Of a DNA stretch of 39,092 nucleotides, positions 14,339-22,441 are shown piece by piece. The notes below the pieces were generated by a model. It saw only the letters and a list, made by a program, of their open reading frames with translations, was not told the origin of the DNA and made no database searches. Origin of the DNA: Paludibacteraceae bacterium. Lineage in GTDB: Bacteria; Bacteroidota; Bacteroidia; Bacteroidales; Paludibacteraceae. Location: the NCBI GenBank assembly GCA_024401455.1, contig JAKSLA010000027.1, positions 1-39,092 on the forward strand. Reading direction: 5' to 3'. Positions within the stretch are counted from its first letter, which is position 1. Each line of letters begins with the position of its first letter. Position numbers and translations under genes: made by a program.

Positions 14339-16198
14339 CTAAGGTCTTTTTGCATAAAAGTCATTTATAAGCGCCATCGTCTTAGCATACGTCAATGAGT
14401 CGAACGGTGCATCGCGTCTTACGTTCAAGTTTTTGTCCAACATCTCACAGGTGTGGTCATAATAGAAATTGGTAATGTTGCCCGGCTCATCGACAAAACC
14501 GTAGCCAATGTAACTATCCACCATCACGAAATCGCGAGGCGTCGTGTCGCGCAAAGACTTGCCAATGGAGTAGTCGGAAGAGGGATTGCTAACGCCAAAC
14601 ACATCCTGCATCAACGTAGGAACGACATCATAATGAATGGACCAATGATCATACTCTGCCGCTGCAAGCCTGCTGTCATAATAGACAAACGGCACCTGCA
14701 ACTGGTAGGCCGAATAATTGCCATTGTGCCCCCAGAATCCTTTTCCGTTATTATTGAACTCTTGCGAATGGTCTCCCGTCAAAATCACCACCGTGCTATC
14801 CAACACACCCTTCGCCTCCAAATCGGCAAGGAGGTTGCCAATGATACCGTCCAAATAATAAGCCATATTTCTATACAGATTAAAGAAATTGGTCGGATCC
14901 GTATTCTTGTCCAACAACTCATATTTCGGATAACTCCACTCCGAAGGGTACTTCGGCTTATACGAACTATCCGAAGGCTCAATCATACTATGCAAAGAGT
15001 CGTAGAAAAGCAACGAAAAGAATGGGCGGGCATCAGCCGGACGCGAGGCGATGAACGACCGAAAATTATTCGTCAAATTCACATCCCGCTCCCAAGCCTG
15101 GCTTCCCTTCGAAGCGAAACATTGGTCGGCATACTTTGCAAAGACGTTCTTATCCAATGGCGGGTTACGCAACGATGCGCTCGGGAACAAACGAACATCG
15201 TAATTCTGTTTTCCGAATTCGTCCATCAGTACAGGAGACACTCTCTGATCTTCAAAATCGGCCCAATAGACACCAGGCAGACCGAAGAAGATAGAAAAGA
15301 CACCCGTACGCGTTCCATTGCTTCCACTATAGTGGTGGTTGAAACGCTGAGAACGCTTCGCAAACTCCGACAGACGAGGCATGTTGATGCTATCAAAGAC
15401 TATCGGATTCCACGAATCCAAGACAATCATCAACACATTCTTCTCCCCTTTTTGTGCAACAATCGGATTTTTAGGATAGTTGTATGTATTCCCTTGCGAT
15501 TTGAAATGGAAAGATTGCATCGGCTCTATGATTCCTACCGACGAAAGCAGTTTGTTGGCATTCAGCGGAGAGCAGAAAGGGAAACAGCGGACAATTCCCA
15601 CCATATATCGATTATTCTTCACCACGCCATATGCATGAGACAACTGGGCGAAAAGAAAGACTGCACACAAGAAAGTGCAAATTCCATAGAGCAGACGCAA
15701 GTCCGCTTTCTCGGCCCACTTGTAAGAAATCTTGAACGCGAGCGTCTCCAAAAAGAAAAGGAGTGCAAAAATGGCCAAGGCCAAAAAATAGATGGCTACC
15801 GACATCTCAAACACCTGGTCGGCATCCGGACCTAACAATTGGTCAATCACCGACTTGTTGAAATGGAATCGGTAGAGCGAAAATATATAGGAATCTACCA
15901 CAAAGACAATCAAGGAGATTGTGGAAACCGTAGCGGCGACAATCGAACTTGTCCGCTTATTCTTGGTCAAAATGGTCAATGGAACGTATGCAAAGAAAAA
16001 AGGCAAAAAAGCCAAGAACACAAAGTGAGAGATCTGCAACGAATAGAGGAAGAAAGGAGAATCCGCCCTTGCATCTTCCGGCACAAACGAAAGATACCTA
16101 AATGACAAGATAAGGAAGAGTACGGCATTCATCAAAAAGAAATAGACTCCTGCCTTCAACAAAGTCCTCCTACTCACAACATTTTCACTTGCTTGCAT
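14339..16198 (-). CDS. YejM/PbgA-like membrane sulfatase-fold protein
   Basis: A 619-residue inner-membrane protein. About five hydrophobic helices fill residues 15-200, then a large alkaline-phosphatase/sulfatase-fold domain begins at NVLMIVLDSWNP. The segment SGSNGTRTGVFSIFFGLPG closely parallels the YejM (DUF3413) family. Candidate metal and nucleophile residues are present: Asp261, Thr296/Thr298, Asp476-His477 in LTGDHSQEF, and a later His in FWGHNGNYS. E. coli YejM, which regulates LPS synthesis through LapB/FtsH, lacks part of this set, so this protein may be an active phospho-transferase or hydrolase in the periplasm. It could instead be an LtaS or phosphoethanolamine-transferase relative. 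The gene appears monocistronic, with a candidate -7 box upstream. Confidence 0.88.
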   Translation of the reverse strand: MQASENVVSRRTLLKAGVYFFLMNAVLFLILSFRYLSFVPEDARADSPFFLYSLQISHFVFLAFLPFFFAYVPLTILTKNKRTSSIVAATVSTISLIVFVVDSYIFSLYRFHFNKSVIDQLLGPDADQVFEMSVAIYFLALAIFALLFFLETLAFKISYKWAEKADLRLLYGICTFLCAVFLFAQLSHAYGVVKNNRYMVGIVRCFPFCSPLNANKLLSSVGIIEPMQSFHFKSQGNTYNYPKNPIVAQKGEKNVLMIVLDSWNPIVFDSINMPRLSEFAKRSQRFNHHYSGSNGTRTGVFSIFFGLPGVYWADFEDQRVSPVLMDEFGKQNYDVRLFPSASLRNPPLDKNVFAKYADQCFASKGSQAWERDVNLTNNFRSFIASRPADARPFFSLLFYDSLHSMIEPSDSSYKPKYPSEWSYPKYELLDKNTDPTNFFNLYRNMAYYLDGIIGNLLADLEAKGVLDSTVVILTGDHSQEFNNNGKGFWGHNGNYSAYQLQVPFVYYDSRLAAAEYDHWSIHYDVVPTLMQDVFGVSNPSSDYSIGKSLRDTTPRDFVMVDSYIGYGFVDEPGNITNFYYDHTCEMLDKNLNVRRDAPFDSLTYAKTMALINDFYAKRP

Positions 16199-16251
16199 AA
16201 CAGTTTCTTTAATAGAGCCGAGCGTCCAAACCCGACATTTTCAATGTGGCA

Positions 16252-16259
16252 CAAAAATA
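16252..16259 (-). promoter_or_regulatory. Candidate -7 box for the YejM-like gene
   Basis: TATTTTTG on the minus strand, fitting TAnnTTTG, 53 bases upstream of the ATG at 16198. No good TTTG lies at the expected -33 distance. Confidence 0.35.
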
Positions 16260-16294
16260 CGCAAAAAAAATCATTGGTTCGCACTCAACCGACA

Positions 16295-16330
16295 AGAAAG
16301 AAAAAGGGCGCATCGAAATTCGACACGCCC
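16295..16330 (-). terminator. Intrinsic terminator of the DUF2490 operon
   Basis: On the minus strand GGGCG and CGCCC (outer stem, 16306-16330) enclose TCGAA/TTCGA (inner stem) and are followed by TTTTTCTTTC. It lies 14 bases after the DUF2490 stop codon. Confidence 0.8.
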
Positions 16331-16343
16331 AGTCCCGTTTGCT

Positions 16344-17039
16344 TTAGAAACTATAATTATAGAAGAGGCCTAACAAGCAACTACTCTCAGGTTTCTTCAC
16401 AAAAATATCTTGGTTATACCTAACGGAGAAATCGATGGAATTATGCTTGTTAAATTCATAGCACACACCCGCTTGGCCGCGAATCCTATCCATCACATTG
16501 CCCTTATAGTTGTTCAACTGATAGAAGCATTCGAACGAAACGTACGGTTCGAAATGCGAGTGCCTGATATTATAAGCAACATTCAACTTATTTCTCCAGT
16601 AATTCTTGGGATTCCACTTCTCGTACCCATAAGATTCGCTCTTATAAGTCATCTGATAGCGGCTCTTCCAAGAGATGTTGAAGCGGGAGATGTCGTGTTT
16701 CAAGACGAAATAGCCATTGAAGCGATGCTTGAATTCAAAGAATTCGTCGTGTTCGTCCCAATCGCCGATAAAATCATAACCGACGCCCAACTTGAAAATT
16801 CGTTTAACCAACGTATAAGAGACATCTGTTTCCGTCACCCATTTGTCTATATCGCCGCAGTTGTTCTTCAAGCGAAATTCTTCGCCCACGCCGACGCTCA
16901 ACCTCTTCCACAACTTCTTCTCAGCACTCAGTCCGAAGCGAGCGCCAAAATCTTCCTTCTCCTGGGAGAATGCGAAGGCAGAGGTCAGCAACGATGCCAA
17001 CAACAGCAACAGAACCCTATGTCCCCAATAATTAACCAT
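16344..17039 (-). CDS. DUF2490 outer-membrane barrel protein
   Basis: About 231 residues. The start at 17039 (MVNYWGHRVLLLLLASLLTS) is preferred because it gives a clean signal peptide ending near AFAFS; an upstream ATG at 17069 would only add a tail overlapping the previous gene. The mature part is made of alternating aromatic beta strands typical of DUF2490, for example FGARFGLSAEKKLWKRLSVG, and ends with FYNYSF, the terminal aromatic of an outer-membrane barrel. Function is unknown. It overlaps the DUF4956 stop by 8 bases, so the two are translationally linked in one operon with the VTC gene. An outer-membrane partner role for the VTC/DUF4956 pair is inferred from position only. Confidence 0.85.
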   Translation of the reverse strand: MVNYWGHRVLLLLLASLLTSAFAFSQEKEDFGARFGLSAEKKLWKRLSVGVGEEFRLKNNCGDIDKWVTETDVSYTLVKRIFKLGVGYDFIGDWDEHDEFFEFKHRFNGYFVLKHDISRFNISWKSRYQMTYKSESYGYEKWNPKNYWRNKLNVAYNIRHSHFEPYVSFECFYQLNNYKGNVMDRIRGQAGVCYEFNKHNSIDFSVRYNQDIFVKKPESSCLLGLFYNYSF

Positions 17040-17712
17040 TAAACTGACTTCTTTTGGTGATTTGATCAACTGTATTGATCTCTTTCGTGTTTGTCTTGTA
17101 ATATACCTTCAAGAATGCGATATCCTTCAAGAAATTGATGTGACCCACGTCAACCTTCGTCACCTCCAAGCCCGTGCGTTGCTTCAAGTCAGCCATCAAC
17201 TCCTCACGTTTCTCCGGCGTTATCAAAGCAATCTTCTCATAGACAATGAGTTTACAGCCCTCAGAAGCGATAAACGCAGAGCCTTCCATCAACCAAGCCA
17301 TCAAGATGAACAAAATGTTAGCCAACAAAAGTTCCACGATACTGACGCTCTCGGCAAGACCGTTAATGACAGAGACGCCAATCACCAAGAACAAGTAAGT
17401 CATCTCTCGAATTGGAATTTGCTCCGTTCTATATCTTACAATACCGAAGATGGCGAAGAGACCGAGAGCCATACCTGCCTGCAACTTCTCGTTACCCAAC
17501 AAGAAGATCAACAAGAAGATGGAACTACTGATCAATGAAAAAGTGAAGACATAATCACGTCTCTTTGATTTACTATAATACAACCATCCGATGATACATG
17601 CTGTAACAAGGGAATTGACGAGGAATCTCACTAAAAGCTCGCCCACGCCAGCCACATTAATAAGTTGGATGCCTGCCAACTCGATTTCACTCAAACTATC
17701 TAAAAGTGTCAT
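17032..17712 (-). CDS. DUF4956 membrane protein
   Basis: A 226-residue protein with about four hydrophobic helices in residues 25-145 (LVTACIIGWLYY, LISSSIFLLIFLL, YLFLVIGVSVI, ELLLANILFILMAWL) and a soluble C-terminal domain of about 80 residues with a ferredoxin-like pattern (EELMADLKQRTGLEVTKVDV). The motif LFAIFGIVRYRTEQIPIREM is characteristic of DUF4956. The family is repeatedly found next to VTC-domain genes, as here (22 bases after the VTC stop). Its function is unknown. A membrane channel or anchor for the VTC enzyme is a reasonable inference. Confidence 0.9.
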   Translation of the reverse strand: MTLLDSLSEIELAGIQLINVAGVGELLVRFLVNSLVTACIIGWLYYSKSKRRDYVFTFSLISSSIFLLIFLLGNEKLQAGMALGLFAIFGIVRYRTEQIPIREMTYLFLVIGVSVINGLAESVSIVELLLANILFILMAWLMEGSAFIASEGCKLIVYEKIALITPEKREELMADLKQRTGLEVTKVDVGHINFLKDIAFLKVYYKTNTKEINTVDQITKRSQFNG

Positions 17713-17734
17713 GACAATTATTGATTTAATGTTA

Positions 17735-18493
17735 TTACAATCTATTTATATAAAAGACCTTATCCTTAAAACGGTTGGCCTTCAAAGAAGCATCGGTCAA
17801 GACCATACCCAAACAGTACTTGCTGATACGTTTCTGCTTGATTCTCAAGCGAGAGAAATAATCACGGAAAGGAGAATATTGGTTTCCGTCCTGCTTCAAC
17901 TCAATGATACACAACTTGGAGATTCCTCCGTCCTCATTCGTTTTGAAATTGTGGAATTGGATGTTCATGTCGATTGTCAAACGCTCCGTCTTGGCTTTGT
18001 TCACCAACGTGATGCGACTGAACTTGTTTTGCAGACGGCAACTCAACTGATCCATCTCATAATTAGACTTCTCAGCGATGAAATCGACCGCTTCCGAATG
18101 TTTAGCCACCACATCGTCTGCAATCTTGATGCGCACCTTCTTCGTTCTTCCCTTATTGTTCTTGTTCTTGATTTCCAGGAAAAACTGTCCGGAACCCACA
18201 TATTCCCTCATTCGGATTTTCTGCCTGTTCAACTTGCGATTGTGGTGGACGACATACATTTCCGCATCCTGCGTATCATAATAAACCGTACGATAAGAAG
18301 CAATACGCGAACCATCGATTTCCTGAGCGTAGTAATCATTTTGGGCCATCTTCAGCAAGGTGGGCAACTGGTTCACATTGACCAAGTATTTCGTATCAAT
18401 TCTATTCATCAACTTGATGCCGCTCATCTGCTCCAAAGAGATAGGGTCAAACTGACTAAGGATTGAAGAAACTTCGTTAATTATAGCCTCCAT
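17735..18493 (-). CDS. VTC-domain polyphosphate polymerase-like protein
   Basis: A 252-residue protein that is essentially a single VTC domain. In order: MNRIDTKYLVNV (basic residues of the tunnel entrance), IASYRTVYYDTQDAEMYVVH, the basic strand NRKLNRQKIRMREYV, FLEIKNKNNKGRTKKVRI, and CIIELKQDG near the C-terminus, where the Glu would bind metal. In yeast Vtc4 this fold makes polyphosphate from ATP inside a basic tunnel. Bacterial members are annotated polyphosphate polymerase domain proteins, and their product is not well established. There is no signal peptide, so the site is cytoplasmic, probably at the membrane through DUF4956. The gene starts 8 bases after a YD-repeat gene, forming a tight four-gene run. 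Confidence 0.9.
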   Translation of the reverse strand: MEAIINEVSSILSQFDPISLEQMSGIKLMNRIDTKYLVNVNQLPTLLKMAQNDYYAQEIDGSRIASYRTVYYDTQDAEMYVVHHNRKLNRQKIRMREYVGSGQFFLEIKNKNNKGRTKKVRIKIADDVVAKHSEAVDFIAEKSNYEMDQLSCRLQNKFSRITLVNKAKTERLTIDMNIQFHNFKTNEDGGISKLCIIELKQDGNQYSPFRDYFSRLRIKQKRISKYCLGMVLTDASLKANRFKDKVFYINRL

Positions 18494-18501
18494 ACGATGT
18501 C

Positions 18502-18897
18502 TTATTTCAATATGTACTCAAACTCCTTTTTGCTCTTCAACTTTCCATTAGGCAAAAAAGTGCTCTGTGACTTTTTCTTGCCATTTTCATGGTATTCGAA
18601 AGTAACGGTCTTCTTCAACTTATTCGACTCGTCGTAATGAGACTCCTTTGAACACTTCTTACCGCTGTACTCATAAACGACGCGTTCACGCATCTTGCCA
18701 TCGGAATCGTATTCGATTTCTTCCACCTTATTACCTTTGTCGTCGTATTTGGTGACACCGTCAAGGGTCTTTTTCTTTCCGTCAATCTTCCACTCTTTCA
18801 CTTCTTGGATGGTCTTCCCGTCAAAATTCTTTTGCGCAGAGAGAGACATCGAGCAGAGGAAAGAGATAACCACCAATCCTAAAACCTTAATCTTCAT
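18502..18897 (-). CDS. Small secreted YD/MORN-like repeat protein
   Basis: A 131-residue protein with a signal peptide (MKIKVLGLVVISFLCSMSLSAQ, cleavage near LSA) and no lipobox cysteine at the usual place. The mature part contains about four short repeats of the form YDDKGNKVEEIEYDSDGK, YDESNKLKKTVTFEY and ENGKKKSQSTFLPNGK. It resembles the larger repeat lipoprotein at 10910-11824. It is probably periplasmic. It lies 8 bases upstream of the VTC gene and is likely co-transcribed with it, so it may belong to that system. Function unknown; the automatic label of a YwqK-type antitoxin would not be justified. Confidence 0.85.
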   Translation of the reverse strand: MKIKVLGLVVISFLCSMSLSAQKNFDGKTIQEVKEWKIDGKKKTLDGVTKYDDKGNKVEEIEYDSDGKMRERVVYEYSGKKCSKESHYDESNKLKKTVTFEYHENGKKKSQSTFLPNGKLKSKKEFEYILK

Positions 18898-18953
18898 ACC
18901 TTGTTTTTTTTATGAAGTTTAAAAGACATTATTATTTATTGCGACCGCAAGCA

Positions 18954-19679
18954 TCAATAGACGCCTACAGTAAGGTTCTTTGCCTTAACAATCGTAGAGG
19001 GCGAAGCGATATAAACCGTGTCTGAAACGGCAAAAGAGACGCCGTTCTTTTTCGTAAGCGATTCCGCCCACACTCTATACGACTTGCCTGGCTGCAGTCT
19101 GGTAAACAAATAATTACCTTCCGCATCCGTACGAGCATCCTCAACCGGACCGAGAACGCCGAGTTCACACAACGAAACTCTCAAGTCAAGAGCTGGACCC
19201 TCGTAGTTACCCGTCGCACTGAAATTACCGACAATTGCCGACAACCCGACATTCTTACCGCTTTGGATATAGATGTCCTCCATTTTCTTTGATGCTGAAT
19301 GGCCCACAAATTCCATACGGAATTCCGGAATCAACGTTCCACTTGGATTGTCGCTATACGCATAAACGGAGTACGTTCCAGAAACAAGATAATCGAAACG
19401 GTAACGTCCCTTATAATCTGTCTTGACTTTATCGCCATAGAATGCGTCCATGTCGGAGCCATAAATAATATACACGTCTTTATCGACAGCCGGAAGCGTA
19501 TCTTTCACAAAATAATAATCGCCGTTCTCATTTTTAGCTACTTTTCCGGCATCATTCACCATATACACTTGTCCCTCGATAGTAGAGTCTCCTCCCTCTC
19601 CTTCCGGACGCTCACATGACGACGTGCCCAAAGCAAAAGCCGACAATAAGAAAGCTGACACTATTTTTGCTTTTCTCAT
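18954..19679 (-). CDS. Lipoprotein with regulatory-like beta-sandwich domains
   Basis: About 242 residues. The start at 19679 (MRKAKIVSAFLLSAFALGTS then SC) gives a standard lipoprotein signal with Cys22; an ATG at 19688 is an equal alternative, while the longer frame to 19769 only adds an unlikely N-terminus. The residues after the cysteine are acidic and Gly-rich (ERPEGEGGD), compatible with surface export. Two segments look like carboxypeptidase-regulatory or prealbumin-like beta sandwiches: DYKGRYRFDYLVSGTYSVYA and DAEGNYLFTRLQPGKSYRVW. Such domains often serve in surface glycan or peptide machinery, but no enzyme domain is attached. The gene seems to be its own unit, 56 bases before the YD-repeat gene. 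Function unknown. Confidence 0.82.
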   Translation of the reverse strand: MRKAKIVSAFLLSAFALGTSSCERPEGEGGDSTIEGQVYMVNDAGKVAKNENGDYYFVKDTLPAVDKDVYIIYGSDMDAFYGDKVKTDYKGRYRFDYLVSGTYSVYAYSDNPSGTLIPEFRMEFVGHSASKKMEDIYIQSGKNVGLSAIVGNFSATGNYEGPALDLRVSLCELGVLGPVEDARTDAEGNYLFTRLQPGKSYRVWAESLTKKNGVSFAVSDTVYIASPSTIVKAKNLTVGVY

Positions 19680-19923
19680 ATAATACATTTTAAAATTCAA
19701 TCTACTTATCAAAGTGAGAACCCCCAGAAACCCGATAAAGACTTCATTCTCCAAACGTCGGGGTAACACTTCAAATACAAATATACACTTTATACTTTAA
19801 ATAATGTTGTTTTTCACTCTTCGATTACAAATAATTCAACAAACGCCGTCGGACGACTAATCATCTGACGTTTTGTAAAAGCAAAAACAACAACAGAGGA
19901 ATGGTTCATGGGGAAGAGGGATA

Positions 19924-19938
19924 CGGGGTAAAGCCCCG
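19924..19938. other. GC-rich hairpin in an intergenic gap
   Basis: CGGGG and CCCCG form a 5-bp stem with a 5-nt loop just beyond the stop codon of the pRiA4b ORF-3-like gene. There is no T run on the minus strand, so a terminator role is doubtful. The rest of the gap 19680-19948 is AT-rich with no recognisable gene; one weak -7-like box (TATATTTG on the minus strand) lies at 19778-19785. Confidence 0.35.
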
Positions 19939-19948
19939 CCCCACTCTT

Positions 19949-20500
19949 TTAATAATTTTGGTCAGCGAAATAATCGTCGCTGATATTCAAATCGCCGAGT
20001 TCTTCATCGTCAACGCCCTCGTCGTCGAAATCTTCGAGACCCAATGTGGCGTCAAACGCCTTGGCATTGGCAGTGAAATCCATAAAGAGATCGTCCAAAA
20101 TTTGTTTTGGTGCAGTTCCTTTGGAAGCGGTACACTTGGCAACCGGCAAATCCACGCCCGTCTTCACCTCGCGCAACTCCATAAAGAAAGAGCGCTCGTT
20201 CATCATATCAAACACGAACAACACCTTCTGGCCTTCGTCAGAGATCAACTCCTCCAACTTCGTATCGTCCATGACGTAATTGTCATATTCAGAAGACGTA
20301 TCCATCTCGATTTGAGTGATTTCTTGCTCCTTCTCCCAACTGTCGTCACACACGAAGAAAGATGTAATTTGATCCTTGCCATACTTTACGGAATCCAAGA
20401 TGGCATCGTGAAGTTCCATAAAGGTAGCCTCAGAATCTATTTGAATTTCTCTCATGAAGTTGTCGACCTCGTCAGACAACAGAATGAATTTATATATCAT
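19949..20500 (-). CDS. Plasmid pRiA4b ORF-3-like protein
   Basis: A 183-residue acidic cytoplasmic protein. The opening MIYKFILLSDEVDNFMREIQ, then ATFMELHDAILDSVKY and a segment near SFFVCDDSWE, fit the pRiA4b ORF-3-like family, which databases sometimes call IS1096 passenger TnpR-like. The C-terminal 40 residues are very rich in Asp and Glu (LEDFDDEGVDDEELGDLNIS). No transposase, resolvase catalytic serine or insertion-sequence ends occur nearby, so it should be read as a chromosomal hypothetical protein. It follows dnaA on the same strand, but a good terminator lies between them, so it is probably transcribed separately. Function unknown. Confidence 0.82.
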   Translation of the reverse strand: MIYKFILLSDEVDNFMREIQIDSEATFMELHDAILDSVKYGKDQITSFFVCDDSWEKEQEITQIEMDTSSEYDNYVMDDTKLEELISDEGQKVLFVFDMMNERSFFMELREVKTGVDLPVAKCTASKGTAPKQILDDLFMDFTANAKAFDATLGLEDFDDEGVDDEELGDLNISDDYFADQNY

Positions 20501-20573
20501 AATCTCTCTATATTTTTATGCGAAAATAATATTTCGACAAGACGTGAACAAATAAAAAAGGGAGAAAAACGCA

Positions 20574-20606
20574 TAAAAAAAAGAGACGAATCCATAGATA
20601 CGTCCC
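20574..20606 (-). terminator. Intrinsic terminator of dnaA
   Basis: On the minus strand GGGACGTATC (20597-20606) pairs with GATTCGTCTC (20583-20592) with one mismatch around a 4-nt loop, and a T-rich run follows (20574-20582). It starts 46 bases after the dnaA stop. Confidence 0.75.
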
Positions 20607-20651
20607 TTCTCTTTATCTCTTCGTCCTGAATATGGAAAATTCAGACGTTTT

Positions 20652-22046
20652 TCATTTTAGCGAACTTTCAATAGCGTCCAAACTAAAACGCATATCCTTA
20701 TCAATGTCAATTAAATCTGTCACCGTCTTACAAGCGTGAAGCACAGTTGCATGGTCTCGATTACCGATTTGTTCTCCAATTGACGACAATGAGTTCTTCG
20801 TGTACTTACGAGCCAAATACATCGCCACCTGACGGGCTTGGACCACTTCGCGTTTTCTCGACTTAGTCTGAATGTCATTCACGTTCAAATGGTAGTGGGC
20901 GCACACAGCCTCCTGAATAGAGAAAATCGTAATGTCCTTTTCCTCCACGTTGACCGTAGAGCCGACCACGCGACGAGCCAAGTCAAGATTGATCTCCGCA
21001 TTAGTCAATGTCGATTGCGCCAACAAAGAAATCACCACGCCCTCAATTGCACGGATGGATTCGGAAACCGATTTCGCTATATAGTCGATTACATCCTCAG
21101 GAATAGTCAAACCATCCTCTGCAATCTTGCGTCGAAGGATTGCCTTTCTTGTCTCCACATCAGGCTTCTCCAACTCAGCATGCAAGCCCCACTTGAAGCG
21201 GCTCAACATACGCTCCTCGAATTGAGCCAGAAGTTTCGGCGAGCGATCGGAAGTCAGAATGAGTTGTTTTCCTGATTGGTGAAGGTGGTTGAATATTTGG
21301 AAAAATGTATTTTGAGTTCCTGTCTTACCAACAAAATCTTGAATGTCGTCCACGATCAAGATGTCAATCATCTTGTAGAAGTTGAGGAAGTCATTCAACT
21401 TATTAGCAAGCATAGCCTCCTGGAACTGGCTTTGGAACTTGCTGGCAGGAACATAAAGAATGTTCTTCTCCGGATGCAACTCCTCGGCCATAGAACCGAT
21501 GGCCTGCACTAAGTGAGTTTTTCCCAAACCAGAGCCTCCGAAGACGAACATCGGGTTGAACGTCTTTCCTGGATTCTGGGCAATAGCCATACCTGCAGAG
21601 CGAGCCAACTTATTGCATTTGCCCTCCACAAAAGAATCCATCGTATAGGCAGGATTGAGTTGAGAATCTATTTTGTGATGCGATTTCTCCGAAAAAGGAT
21701 CAAATCCCGTAGTTGCATGAGAAGTCGGAGTTGTCTGTCCACTTGGGTAAACAACCGTCGTATCGTTCTTCTTCTCTACCAACACAGAATAATTCAACTT
21801 GAATCCTTTTCCCAAGACCTTAGTCAAGACAGCCTTCAAGATGTCATAGTAATGCTCTTCAAGGTATTCCATGAAGAAATTACTTGGAACCTTTATAAGA
21901 AGCGCCTTCCCATCGTACGTCGAAGGGACGATGGGCTTAAACCAAGTGGAGAATGCCGCCTCAGGAACAATATCCTTGATAATAGACAAACACTTGTCCC
22001 ATATCTCTTTTGCTGAATCAGAGACAAGTTCGCAATCATGATTCAT
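20652..22046 (-). CDS. dnaA: Chromosomal replication initiator DnaA
   Basis: A 464-residue protein with all four DnaA domains. Domain I opens with EIWDKCLSIIKDIVPEAAFS TWFKPI-type sequence; a short linker follows (about 92-130); domain III carries the Walker A GGSGLGKT at residues 170-177 and Walker B ILIVDDIQDF; domain IV contains GNRDHATVLHACKTV, the helix-turn-helix signature that binds DnaA boxes. It binds oriC, melts DNA and recruits the replicative helicase. Length and motifs are normal. The ATG at 22046 gives a typical start. The 395-base upstream region contains several DnaA-box-like motifs but was not shown to be an origin. Confidence 0.98.
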   Translation of the reverse strand: MNHDCELVSDSAKEIWDKCLSIIKDIVPEAAFSTWFKPIVPSTYDGKALLIKVPSNFFMEYLEEHYYDILKAVLTKVLGKGFKLNYSVLVEKKNDTTVVYPSGQTTPTSHATTGFDPFSEKSHHKIDSQLNPAYTMDSFVEGKCNKLARSAGMAIAQNPGKTFNPMFVFGGSGLGKTHLVQAIGSMAEELHPEKNILYVPASKFQSQFQEAMLANKLNDFLNFYKMIDILIVDDIQDFVGKTGTQNTFFQIFNHLHQSGKQLILTSDRSPKLLAQFEERMLSRFKWGLHAELEKPDVETRKAILRRKIAEDGLTIPEDVIDYIAKSVSESIRAIEGVVISLLAQSTLTNAEINLDLARRVVGSTVNVEEKDITIFSIQEAVCAHYHLNVNDIQTKSRKREVVQARQVAMYLARKYTKNSLSSIGEQIGNRDHATVLHACKTVTDLIDIDKDMRFSLDAIESSLK

Positions 22047-22383
22047 AATTTCACTTTTTTACATTTTTCCGAGAAGCAAATTTTGCGTTTTTTTTCATAA
22101 AAAAAAAGCATTCAAACATTTGCTAAATCAGAAAAAAGGTTACTCTTTCAAAATCAACAACTTATACAAATCTACTCATTACTAAGCACTTAAATCCATC
22201 ATTCATCACCTAAGTAATCTGACAAACAAGCACTTAGCCAATTAAAGGAAATTTATACAACGTTCTATACAAAATCCGTCAAAAGCCTTTACACAAAGAG
22301 GTTTGATGTGGTTTGGCTTTCCATTAACAATCTTTTCTTTATTTAGAATGAATCTAAACAACACCTTGATGGTATTAGATAAA
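22047..22383. other. AT-rich region upstream of dnaA with DnaA-box-like motifs
   Basis: No gene is visible. It holds TTATACAAA (22162-22170), TTATACAAC (22253-22261) and CTATACAAA (22265-22273) in one orientation, one to two mismatches from TTATnCACA, and two copies of AAGCACTTA (22184-22192, 22228-22236). An A/T block lies at about 22078-22110. It may be a dnaA autoregulatory region or part of an origin; the motifs are weak. A possible -7 box on the minus strand (TAGATTTG, 22167-22174) overlaps the first box. Confidence 0.3.
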
Positions 22384-22404
22384 GAAAGACTCTAAAAAAG
22401 AGTC
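22384..22404 (-). terminator. Weak intrinsic terminator after the MCE gene
   Basis: On the minus strand GACTC (22400-22404) pairs with GAGTC (22388-22392) around a 7-nt T-rich loop, followed by TTTCTTTA. The stem is short. It lies 38 bases after the MCE stop codon. Confidence 0.5.
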
Positions 22405-22441
22405 CTCCTTACTTATCTATTTCCGCAGAAAAGAGATGCGG

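Noticed and set aside
14453-15835. Long plus-strand open frame of 460 codons
   Set aside because: It lies antisense within the YejM-like gene, has an Arg/His/Ile-rich composition without domains, and reflects the codon bias of the real gene.
19949-20500. Insertion sequence remnant, from the family name IS1096 passenger TnpR-like
   Set aside because: No transposase, resolvase catalytic motif or terminal inverted repeats flank the gene.
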